Source: Saprospiraceae bacterium
GTDB lineage: Bacteria > Bacteroidota > Bacteroidia > Chitinophagales > Saprospiraceae
DNA length: 64,000 bases
Assembly (NCBI GenBank): GCA_016715965.1
Contig: JADJXG010000001.1
Location: forward strand, 928,501 to 992,500
Reading direction: 5' to 3'
Positions 37,089 through 45,087 of this stretch are shown piece by piece (within the stretch, counting starts at the first letter, position 1; every line of letters starts with the position of its first letter). The notes beneath the pieces were generated by a model. That model was given only the letters and a program-made list of their open reading frames with translations. It had not been told where the DNA came from and did no database searches. Both the position numbers and the translations under genes were made by a program.

Positions 37089-38051
37089 ATGCAGTATTCA
37101 TCCGATGTAGAAGCCATAGACGCCATTGCCAGATCGTACAAGGACCTCAGCTCTGAAGTGGGAAAGGTCATCGTTGGCCAGCATGACGTCATTCAGGCTT
37201 CCATCATTTCTCTTTTTTCCAATGGTCACAGTTTGTTGGTGGGTGTACCCGGATTGGCCAAAACCCTTTTGATCAATACCTTGGCTCAAGTCCTGGATTT
37301 GAGTTTTAAGAGAATACAGTTTACACCAGACCTGATGCCTTCTGACATTACCGGCTCAGAAATATTGGACGAAGACAGACATTTTAGATTTAATCGTGGA
37401 CCCTTGTTTGCCAACATCGTTTTAGCAGATGAGATCAACAGAACCCCTCCAAAAACACAGGCTGCCCTCCTTGAAGCCATGCAGGAGCGCATTGTGACGG
37501 TAAGCGGCACGAGACATGTCTTGCCCAGTCCGTTTTTTGTGCTTGCCACTCAAAATCCCATTGAGCAGGAAGGCACCTATCCGCTTCCGGAAGCCCAATT
37601 GGACCGTTTTATGTTTAACATTCCTTTGGATTATCCGACGTATCAGGAAGAACTTCAGGTGGTCAGACAGACCACCACTTTACAGACCACCGAGTTAAAA
37701 CCCATTCTGACAGCCGAACAGATCCTATCCTTTCAAAAAGTCATTCGAAAGATTCCGGTTGCTGAAAACGTATTGGAATACGCCGTCAGTTTAGTGGCTC
37801 GTTCCAGGCCAAAAACAGACAAAGCCACCAAAGAAGTCAACGATTACGTCAGCTGGGGTGCCGGACCTAGGGCTTCGCAAAACCTGATCCTGGGTGCCAA
37901 GTGTCATGCAGCCTTAAGAGCAAAATATAGTCCTGATATAGAAGATGTTAAAGCCATTGCAGGACTTGTTTTAAGACATCGGATTGTGGTCAATTACAAG
38001 GCCGAAGCCGACGGAATGAGTGTGGACCAGCTCATCAACAGTATTTTATAA
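37089..38051 (+). CDS. moxR: MoxR family AAA+ ATPase
   Basis: 320 aa, complete. Walker A is GVPGLAKT and Walker B is VLADEINR, followed by TPPKTQAALLEAM. ATQNPIEQEGTYPLPEAQLDRF is the classic MoxR sensor/arginine-finger segment. MoxR proteins are chaperone-like ATPases that usually sit with DUF58 and vWA (Bat) genes. Here the next genes are ribosomal protein L31 and a GlmU-like gene, so the usual partners are missing from this locus. Confidence 0.92.
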   Translation: MQYSSDVEAIDAIARSYKDLSSEVGKVIVGQHDVIQASIISLFSNGHSLLVGVPGLAKTLLINTLAQVLDLSFKRIQFTPDLMPSDITGSEILDEDRHFRFNRGPLFANIVLADEINRTPPKTQAALLEAMQERIVTVSGTRHVLPSPFFVLATQNPIEQEGTYPLPEAQLDRFMFNIPLDYPTYQEELQVVRQTTTLQTTELKPILTAEQILSFQKVIRKIPVAENVLEYAVSLVARSRPKTDKATKEVNDYVSWGAGPRASQNLILGAKCHAALRAKYSPDIEDVKAIAGLVLRHRIVVNYKAEADGMSVDQLINSIL

Positions 38052-38081
38052 AAAATATTTACTCCAATCAATAGGATTTTA

Positions 38082-38089
38082 TATCTTTG
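38082..38089 (+). promoter_or_regulatory. rpmE2 promoter -7 box
   Basis: TATCTTTG fits TAnnTTTG and ends 24 nt before the ATG at 38114. Confidence 0.55.
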
Positions 38090-38113
38090 CGATCCATTTT
38101 TTTGACCAGGTTT

Positions 38114-38374
38114 ATGAAAAAAGATATCCACCCATCCAACTACCGCTACGTTGTTTTCAAGGATTTTTCCTGCAACGAAGCCTTCCTGACCAAATCCTGC
38201 ACGGCCACCAAGGAGACCATCCAATGGGAAGATGGCAACGAATATCCTTTGGTCCGACTGGAGATTTCCAGCAAATCGCATCCATTCTTCACCGGTAAGA
38301 TGAAGTTTGTGGATACTGCGGGAAGAATTGACAAATTCAATAAAAAATTCGGCAAGTTTTCCAAAAACTCCTAA
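38114..38374 (+). CDS. rpmE2: 50S ribosomal protein L31, type B
   Basis: 86 aa. The start [17 protein letters not shown] and the later [20 protein letters not shown] are the type B (YkgM-like) L31 pattern. The zinc-binding CxxC of type A L31 is absent, so this is the zinc-independent form. The frame is open to 38087, but the promoter box overlaps that extension. A GGCTTT/AAAGCC hairpin without a T run follows at 38382-38397. Confidence 0.95.
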   Translation: MKKDIHPSNYRYVVFKDFSCNEAFLTKSCTATKETIQWEDGNEYPLVRLEISSKSHPFFTGKMKFVDTAGRIDKFNKKFGKFSKNS

Positions 38375-38403
38375 TTTGAGCGGCTTTCATCAAAGCCCTC
38401 GAC

Positions 38404-39651
38404 ATGCATTTATTCCTTTTTGATCATCCGGATAAAAGTAAACAGCTTTGGCCCCTCACACAATGCCGGCCCATTGCTGATTTGAGAATTGGTATTCTGA
38501 AAATCGCTGAGAAATGGGAAAAATTGCTTTCCATTCCGGTTTCGCACGACTGCCCTACTTTGCTTTCTCCAGTTTTTCCAAAATTAAAGATTGAATCGCC
38601 CGATCATTGGATCGTCGATGGTTCGATCCTTCCAGATGCAGCCCTCTCAACATTTTTAATGGGAATTCCCACAGAAAGTCTGGTAGTAGATACCAATGGC
38701 GCATGGATTGGATTACACTTGCAGAATACCTATCCGGATCGAAGCTTATTGGAAAATTTGGACCACCAAAACCTGCAGGATATACAAAAAGTCAGATATC
38801 CTCTCCCCGTCCAAAGAATTGAAAATCTTTGGGAGCTCTTTCAAAAAAATGGCGAAGAAATCGAAAAGGATTTTAAACTTTTGACTGCAAATCGAAGGAG
38901 CCAAATGCCGAGCTCCAGTAATACAATTTTGGGAGATCAGATTTTTCTGGAAGAAGGTGCAAAGGTAGAAGCCTGCATTTTAAATAGCCTGACAGGTCCG
39001 ATCTACATCGGTAGAGAGACAGAGGTCATGGAAGGCAGCATGATCAGAGGTCCCTTTGGATTATGTGATTACAGTACGGTCAAACTCGGTGCTAAAATCT
39101 ACGGTCACACGACGGTCGGACCATATTGCAAGGTGGGGGGTGAGATCCAAAACGTGATCTTCCAATCTAATTCCAATAAAGCCCACGACGGATATCTGGG
39201 TAACTCTTTGATCGGCGAATGGTGCAATATCGGCGCCGACAGCAATTCTTCTAATTTAAAAAATACGTATCAGGAGGTCAAACTTTGGAGTTACAGAAGC
39301 TCCCGCTTTGAAAAAACGAATACCATTTTTTGCGGATTGATCATGGGCGATCACGCCAAATGCGGAATCAACACCATGTTTAACACAGGTACCGTCGTTG
39401 GTTTTGGAGCCAATGTTTTTGGTGCAGGATATCCCAGACAGTTTGTGCCCGATTTTGCATGGGGTGGAGCCACCGGATTTAGTACTTTTGGATTCGATGC
39501 ATTCATTCAAACTGCCCAAACCGTTATGTCCCGAAGAAATATGATTTTAACAAATGAACAAAAAAATCTCTATCAACAAATATTTGAAGAAACAGCTGTT
39601 TATAGGGTTTGGGAGAATAAGAAGAATGTAATTAGTAAATTAGAAAATTAG
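38404..39651 (+). CDS. GlmU-like sugar nucleotidyltransferase/left-handed beta-helix protein
   Basis: 415 aa. The N-terminal half resembles a sugar nucleotidyltransferase (LWPLTQCRPIADLRIGILKIAEKW) but lacks the glycine-rich GxGTRM nucleotide loop. The C-terminal half (from about residue 180) is a hexapeptide left-handed beta-helix (GPIYIGRETEVMEGSMIRGP, YGHTTVGPYCKVGGEIQN and more). A short helical tail follows. This Bacteroidota family is usually annotated as putative sugar nucleotidyl transferase. The substrate is unknown; an envelope-precursor role is inferred from the fold. Confidence 0.8.
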   Translation: MHLFLFDHPDKSKQLWPLTQCRPIADLRIGILKIAEKWEKLLSIPVSHDCPTLLSPVFPKLKIESPDHWIVDGSILPDAALSTFLMGIPTESLVVDTNGAWIGLHLQNTYPDRSLLENLDHQNLQDIQKVRYPLPVQRIENLWELFQKNGEEIEKDFKLLTANRRSQMPSSSNTILGDQIFLEEGAKVEACILNSLTGPIYIGRETEVMEGSMIRGPFGLCDYSTVKLGAKIYGHTTVGPYCKVGGEIQNVIFQSNSNKAHDGYLGNSLIGEWCNIGADSNSSNLKNTYQEVKLWSYRSSRFEKTNTIFCGLIMGDHAKCGINTMFNTGTVVGFGANVFGAGYPRQFVPDFAWGGATGFSTFGFDAFIQTAQTVMSRRNMILTNEQKNLYQQIFEETAVYRVWENKKNVISKLEN

Positions 39652-39680
39652 AGAATTTGAAAACCGTAGCGAAGCGAAGG

Positions 39681-39808
39681 TGGCGCTTCGGCGCCATTTG
39701 AAAATTGCAGTGACGCCTAAGCAAAACTTGTGACGCCAAAGGCGTCATAAACTCCGCGAAGATAACGCTGCAAGCGTTATAAATTCTGCCTGCCCCCAAG
39801 GAACTTGG
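39681..39808. repeat. Cluster of four hairpins
   Basis: TGGCGC-TTCG-GCGCCA (39681-39696), TGACGCC-AAA-GGCGTCA (39731-39747), ATAACGCT-GCA-AGCGTTAT (39762-39780) and CCAAG-GAA-CTTGG (39796-39808) are all perfect. The unit TGACGCC also occurs at 39711, and GCCAAAGGCGT recurs at 39812. The stems are 5-8 bp with 3-4 nt loops, and no T runs follow. Confidence 0.75.
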
Positions 39809-39984
39809 TGAGCCAAAGGCGTTATTGAGGAATTCAAAATTTAGAAATAGCAGTTATAAAAATAACATTGTAGGGTTTGTAAACTGGAATGTCAAATCAA
39901 TCTCATTTATTTATAATGTAATGAATTATATCATAAATAAATCCATCATAAATCTATCAAAATACAAAAGTTTATATAAATACT

Positions 39985-40028
39985 ATCAGGGTATACCCTG
40001 ATTTTATTTTCTAAGGGTTTTCCCTGAT
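39985..40028. promoter_or_regulatory. Palindromic operator-like site upstream of the T9SS array
   Basis: ATCAGGGTA-TACCCTGAT (39985-40002) is a perfect 18-bp palindrome. A second, partial copy AAGGG-TTTT-CCCTGAT is centred about 26 bp downstream, and the direct repeat CCCTGATTTTAT occurs in both. The form suggests binding of a dimeric regulator about 300 bp before the first gene of the array. The regulator is unknown. Confidence 0.5.
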
Positions 40029-40307
40029 TTTATAGTTTTTTTACCCCTTTTGGCAACTTTTTCTGTTCAAACAGTGTCTATTCTTCAAAGGACATTTTCC
40101 ATTCTAATTAGCTACCTTGGAATATTTCGCTACTTCGCGAAATCCAATGAACAAATCAAAGCTGATTTAATCAGGAGCATGGTTATTTCGATTTTGAGCC
40201 TGACTTGCAGCTTGACAAAGCAGTTGTAATATTTATTTGTTCATTTTTTAAAACTTCGTTTTATAGAAAATTTATTTTTTTCTCCCAAATTTTGTGCTAA
40301 AGTTAAT

Positions 40308-43300
40308 TTGAATTCATTTAGTTGGAATCCAATTAAAAATTTCATTAATCTTAAAATTCCTTTGGAGTATGGTTCAAGACTGTCAAAAACTTTCTTGAGC
40401 TTTACTCTTCTCTTGCTAACACTGTTATCGGTTCAGCCAGCATTGTTTTCCCAAACCTGTTGTCATTCCATTTATTTTCATTCAGGTGTTGCAAGTAATG
40501 ATTTACTCCGTGTCGGTTGCGATAAGTTGCATAGAAAATATGGGATTGTTCACAACGGATCTTGTTTAGGCTCTCCGCTGCATATTGCCGTTGGTGCAAC
40601 TTATGATATTATGTACGATTTGGACTTTTTTAGAGCAACTTACGTGAGCGTGATTGATGCAAGTGAAATTACTGTAACTCCCAATTATTTTAACGATCCA
40701 CCATCGCAAGGTTCCTTTAACTATATATTGGATCCTCTTCCAATCTATTATCCGGGAAACAGTGATTATGTATTGACCTATTTTGAATACCAGTTTGATC
40801 TGAATTTTGGTAACCCTACAGCAGGATCAGGTAACCCTCCTTCATCCTACATTGCTTTGGGACTTGGTATTCGCTGTAATGTGAATGACAGTTTTAATGG
40901 AGTAGACTTGTATAGTGCCGGGGGCGCTTCAGGTGTAAGAGTTAATGGAAATTGGTCTGATTTAAAAAACGACCCTGACATTTCCATATTCTTAAATGTT
41001 ACTCCGGGTATCCACATTACTGAAGAATTAATCATAGATGATATTCAGGAAATCATTGGTGGATTCCAAGATGTGTCCTATATAACAGGTGATCCTGGTT
41101 ATAAAATCACAACACTTACAGATGTGGATTTTATCCATTGTGCCATTACTGGTTGTACCGAAATGTGGCGTGGATTCGATGTGAAGGAAGGAAGCCAACT
41201 TGGTTTTATAGATAGTGAAGTTAAAGATGCTGAAATTGCAGTTAAGCTAAATCCTGCTTCCAAAGTCACAGCAAGTAATTCATCTTTTATAAACAATGCT
41301 TATGGTGTTTGGGATGAACAAGGTACTTTTGTGGAATTGGGTACAGTGACATTTACATCTGAAGCAGAAAATTGGTTGCCAGCTTTTACCGGACAAACCC
41401 ATCAGCCTATAAATGGTATTGGACTTGCCGGTGTAGTTTCTTCAGGTGGTTTCATATTGGCAACCGAGGGAACTTATTCTAATTTATACAATGGGATTGT
41501 GGCTAATAACTCCACGGTGGACATCAATCAAACTCATTTCAATTCTATGCACCATCTTGCTCCTTTTATGCAAGGAAATGGGATTCTTTTAATTAATCCA
41601 ACTGGTTCAAAATCTGCTCTAATTTCCAACAGATCGTCCTTTGAAAATTGTCTGACCGGGATTAGGATTGCAGGCCAAAGGACCAAAGTCTTAAATTCAG
41701 CTTTTGCAGATGTAGCATACGGAATCAGTGCTTTAAATACTTCCGCCAGTCTAACAATGGATTATGATACGATCCAATCCACTATATATGGAATACAGCT
41801 CAATAATTGCCCCGGGGCATTGAAAACCATTCAAAACAGCATTTTTACCAACAGCGGCAACTCCACAATAGATGATGGTTGTATCTACATTCAGAATCCT
41901 GCATCGTTTTCTCTTATAAGAAACAACCAGATGACTGTACAAGGAGGAATATTTGGATTCAGAACCACTCCCGGAGCCCCATCCTCCTTATACAACAATA
42001 CCAGTACATTGGCCAATACTACTCGCTCCCATGGATTTGGTTTTCATCTGTCGGGAAATAGATCCAACCTTAGCTGTAATACAGCAGCTGGACCTTCCTC
42101 CACCAATAAAGATCTATATGGGTACCAGGTTGTGATGGCCAATGCCAACTTTAACTGCAATCTTTCAGATGGAGGCCGTAGGGGATTCAATGTGTCAGGA
42201 AGCAATGCCATGTCTGCTTTTAGAGGAAATGAAATCGGTGGAATCTATGGCTTGCGGGTTGAATCCAACGGCAGGCTAGGTCTCAGTACTACACTGATGC
42301 ACCAGGGCAACTGCTGGCCAGGGTCTTCTATAAAAGATGCGCTAAATGATAATAGTGATCCATCAATTGTTGAATTTTCTCAGTTTACAGTGGACGAGCA
42401 GGAAATGGCCTGCTTTCTACCCGATTGGGAAGCACAGGGAGATTGGTTTGATAATATACCAGATCAAAATACTTCTTATGCTTGTGAATCATTATGTCCC
42501 AATGGTGGAGCAGGTGCCGGATTTGGTCCGGATATTTGTGATTATGCAGAGGAATTGATTCCATTGACCAATAATTCTGTAAGTTATACCGCCTATCAAA
42601 ATGAGATGCGTTGGTTGGATAGGTACCAGGTCTATAAACTACTTACGGAAGCAGATTGCTCAGGATTGAGTCAGACCTTACGGAATTTTATCAGCGCCAT
42701 GGCCTCTTCTGAAATCGGCAAGTTGGCAGAGATCGACATCAGATTAAATGCATTGGCAGCATCTTCAGAAGATGCCGACCAAATCCAAATTGATTCATTG
42801 CACCAGAACCATGATAGCTTAATCTTCCAAATCAAAGATTTATTGGAGGAGACCTGGTTTAAATGGGATACAAGTATTGTGGTGGAATTATTGGATGAAA
42901 TGGCCATCATCCAGGCAGAAATTGATTCATTGGTTGAAGTCAAGAACGAGTGGTATATTGGACAACTTGAAGAAATACTGGTTGACAATTCTGAAATAAG
43001 TACCAATAGTACAATAGCGGCACAGCTCAAGTGGGTCAATGGTTTAATGATTACCACCATGCTCAGTGATACGCTGCTCCATTTGGACAGCGAAGATGAA
43101 AATGATTTATTGGACATTGCTTTTTTATGCCCTGAAGAAGGCGGTTACTCCACCCTGAAGGCACGTGGATTGCTTCACACCTTGGGTTATACAGAAGTTT
43201 TTGACGACAGGCATTGTTATGACAGTACCATTCAGGCTTTAAAAACTCCAATCATGCCGTTAGGATTGACTTTAACACCCAATCCAACTTCATCTTTTAT

Positions 43301-43499
43301 ATTTATTGAAGCATCCGGTCAACCCATCTATTCTATTCAATTTATTAGTACAATGGGTCAACTGATCTTTGAACAAAAAGGAGGAGGCGCAAATTATGTC
43401 TCTTCTCAAACAGATCAATTAACCCTTGGCACCTACATGGTAGTATGTACACTAATTGACGGAACGGTGCTTAGATCAAAACTAATCGTAAATCGATGA
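40308..43499 (+). CDS. T9SS-type beta-helix surface protein, first gene of the array
   Basis: 1063 aa. Start is a TTG at 40308, since no ATG occurs before the signal peptide (KTFLSFTLLLLTLLSVQPALFSQ). The middle part (about 230-690) has parallel beta-helix repeats (FIHCAITGCTEMWRGFDVKEGSQLGFIDSEVKDAEIAVKL is broken into turns of about 22 residues). Residues 760-960 are helical and acidic. The last 75 residues (LTLTPNPTSSFIFIEASG, ending LRSKLIVNR) are a T9SS type A sorting domain. Secreted or surface-attached; function unknown. The stop overlaps the ATG of the next gene (ATGA), and the last 11 codons are shared with it at DNA level. Confidence 0.85.
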   Translation: MNSFSWNPIKNFINLKIPLEYGSRLSKTFLSFTLLLLTLLSVQPALFSQTCCHSIYFHSGVASNDLLRVGCDKLHRKYGIVHNGSCLGSPLHIAVGATYDIMYDLDFFRATYVSVIDASEITVTPNYFNDPPSQGSFNYILDPLPIYYPGNSDYVLTYFEYQFDLNFGNPTAGSGNPPSSYIALGLGIRCNVNDSFNGVDLYSAGGASGVRVNGNWSDLKNDPDISIFLNVTPGIHITEELIIDDIQEIIGGFQDVSYITGDPGYKITTLTDVDFIHCAITGCTEMWRGFDVKEGSQLGFIDSEVKDAEIAVKLNPASKVTASNSSFINNAYGVWDEQGTFVELGTVTFTSEAENWLPAFTGQTHQPINGIGLAGVVSSGGFILATEGTYSNLYNGIVANNSTVDINQTHFNSMHHLAPFMQGNGILLINPTGSKSALISNRSSFENCLTGIRIAGQRTKVLNSAFADVAYGISALNTSASLTMDYDTIQSTIYGIQLNNCPGALKTIQNSIFTNSGNSTIDDGCIYIQNPASFSLIRNNQMTVQGGIFGFRTTPGAPSSLYNNTSTLANTTRSHGFGFHLSGNRSNLSCNTAAGPSSTNKDLYGYQVVMANANFNCNLSDGGRRGFNVSGSNAMSAFRGNEIGGIYGLRVESNGRLGLSTTLMHQGNCWPGSSIKDALNDNSDPSIVEFSQFTVDEQEMACFLPDWEAQGDWFDNIPDQNTSYACESLCPNGGAGAGFGPDICDYAEELIPLTNNSVSYTAYQNEMRWLDRYQVYKLLTEADCSGLSQTLRNFISAMASSEIGKLAEIDIRLNALAASSEDADQIQIDSLHQNHDSLIFQIKDLLEETWFKWDTSIVVELLDEMAIIQAEIDSLVEVKNEWYIGQLEEILVDNSEISTNSTIAAQLKWVNGLMITTMLSDTLLHLDSEDENDLLDIAFLCPEEGGYSTLKARGLLHTLGYTEVFDDRHCYDSTIQALKTPIMPLGLTLTPNPTSSFIFIEASGQPIYSIQFISTMGQLIFEQKGGGANYVSSQTDQLTLGTYMVVCTLIDGTVLRSKLIVNR

Positions 43500-43534
43500 A
43501 AGAAATTAAGTTTTATTTTCCAAAGGAGAGGCTT
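43468..43534 (+). repeat. 67-bp perfect direct repeat, copy 1
   Basis: Identical to 45021-45087. It spans the last codons of one T9SS gene, the overlapping ATGA, and the first 13 codons of the next. The right end runs into the hairpin GGAGAGGCTT-GTC-AAGCCTCTCC (43525-43547). Confidence 0.92.
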
Positions 43535-45052
43535 GTCAAGCCTCTCCTTCTTTCAACAGGACTCTGGATATCAGCTGTCTTGGCAACTGCACAAATTCCA
43601 AAACACGATTACATTTGGCTCATGTCTGATTATACCCAGAATATTATGGTGATGGATTTTAATAAAACTTTTGATTCTGGTCATTTGAGAATTGACTCTG
43701 TAAAAAAAGAATTAAGATTTAGATATACGAATTCAATGATTTCTGATTTTTTCGGAAGATTAGCTGTATATACCAATGGTTGTTTTATTAACAATCAGAA
43801 GTATGATATTATGGAAAATGGAGACCAAATAAATCCAGGTCAAATTTATCGTGAAAATTGTACTCATCCTGATTACAACAGGTATCCTGTCGGAGAACAA
43901 GGTGCGGTATTTATTCCTGACCCGGGGGATTCGATGAGATATTATCTACTTCATGCCTCAATTGCCATTCAGGATTTTCCAATTTTAAAGACTTGGGTTG
44001 ATGCTATTAGTTATTCGATTGTTGATTTAAAATATAATAATGGTTTAGGTAAAGTTATTTTAAAAAACAATTCTATTATCAATGACAGTTCGATTTGTGC
44101 TGAAATGGCAGTTGTAAAACATATTAATAATAAAGATTTTTGGGTTTTATCAAAAGTTGCTTATGAAAATGCTTATTATAGAATGTTACTTAATTCAAAT
44201 GGTATTTCAGTTATAGGTAAACAAAATAATCTCGGAGACACTTCTTCTATAAAAGACTTTCCTCTTGGCGTTTGTATTTTTTCCCCTAATGGTGAAAAAT
44301 TTATCAGATATTCTGTCTATTTAGACAATATTAGTTTATTTGATTTCGATCGCAGCACAGGTTTACTAAGCAATTATCGAAGTATTCCAGTCATTGACAG
44401 CTTGATGCTTGATGGAGGCGCCTGCTTTTCACCTACAGGCAGATTTTTATATGTTGGAACTTATTGGGATCTGTATCAATACGACCTGGAAGCCAATGAC
44501 ATCAAGGCCAGTGAGGTCCATATTGCTCACTGGGATGGATTCCGCTATCAAAATATTTTTAGTCACATGATAGGCAGAATGCAATTAGGTCCTGACTGTA
44601 AGATTTATGTCAACTGCCGCAACAGTATGAAATATCTCCATGTCATTAATAAACCAGATGAAAAAGGATTGGCCTGTGATTTTCATCAAAATCAGTTAGA
44701 GTTACCCCAGACACATAGCGGTACAATTCCCTACTTTCCCAACTACCGCCTCGGTGTAGCACCTGTTTGTGACCCCAATCTGGCAGTGTCTGTTTATGAA
44801 ATCCCGACCCATCGGTATTTGTCAGTTTACCCAAATCCTGCATCAGATGAAGTTAGCTTGGATGCTGGAGATCAGATTATCAAATCTGTACAAATATTAG
44901 ATCTCTTAGGTCATATGGCATATCATCAAAAAATCAATCCCACTCCATCTATAAAATTAGAGTTGGGAACTTTCAATCCTGGTACATACATAGTAGTCTG
45001 CACACTGGTGGACGGTACATTGCTTAGATCAAAACTAATCGTAAATCGATGA
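43496..45052 (+). CDS. T9SS-type beta-propeller-like protein, tandem copy A
   Basis: 518 aa. The signal peptide begins KEIKFYFPKERLVKPLLLSTG and ends ATAQ. The body has propeller-like blades: GAVFIPDPGDSMRYYLLHAS, VCIFSPNGEKFIRYSVYLDNISLFDFDR, then GACFSPTGRFLYVGTYWDLYQYDLE and RMQLGPDCKIYVNCRN. A T9SS type A sorting domain closes it (YLSVYPNPASDEVSLDAG to LRSKLIVNR). It is a tandem paralogue of the next gene. The C-terminal half is nearly identical to it, while the region about 40-260 is more diverged. It overlaps both neighbours by 4 bp. Function unknown. Confidence 0.87.
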   Translation: MKEIKFYFPKERLVKPLLLSTGLWISAVLATAQIPKHDYIWLMSDYTQNIMVMDFNKTFDSGHLRIDSVKKELRFRYTNSMISDFFGRLAVYTNGCFINNQKYDIMENGDQINPGQIYRENCTHPDYNRYPVGEQGAVFIPDPGDSMRYYLLHASIAIQDFPILKTWVDAISYSIVDLKYNNGLGKVILKNNSIINDSSICAEMAVVKHINNKDFWVLSKVAYENAYYRMLLNSNGISVIGKQNNLGDTSSIKDFPLGVCIFSPNGEKFIRYSVYLDNISLFDFDRSTGLLSNYRSIPVIDSLMLDGGACFSPTGRFLYVGTYWDLYQYDLEANDIKASEVHIAHWDGFRYQNIFSHMIGRMQLGPDCKIYVNCRNSMKYLHVINKPDEKGLACDFHQNQLELPQTHSGTIPYFPNYRLGVAPVCDPNLAVSVYEIPTHRYLSVYPNPASDEVSLDAGDQIIKSVQILDLLGHMAYHQKINPTPSIKLELGTFNPGTYIVVCTLVDGTLLRSKLIVNR

Positions 45053-45087
45053 AAGAAATTAAGTTTTATTTTCCAAAGGAGAGGCTT
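45021..45087 (+). repeat. 67-bp perfect direct repeat, copy 2
   Basis: Same sequence as 43468-43534 at the junction of tandem copies A and B. Its hairpin (GGAGAGGCTT-ATA-AAGTCTCTCC) has one G-T pair but still forms. Confidence 0.92.

Larger units (their letters stand above)
39652..40307. other. Long intergenic region rich in inverted repeats
   Basis: 650 bp without a gene. The left part (39681-39808) holds four compact hairpins. The right part is AT-rich with a perfect palindrome (39985-40002), a related half-copy at 40013-40028, and another hairpin ATTTCGC/GCGAAAT (40124-40130 and 40137-40143). No TAnnTTTG box with a good fit was found before the next gene; TAGCTACCTTGG near 40109 is the closest. 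Confidence 0.6.

Noticed and set aside
38382..38397. GGCTTT/AAAGCC hairpin after rpmE2
   Set aside because: A stem of only 6 bp without a T run is not enough to call a terminator.
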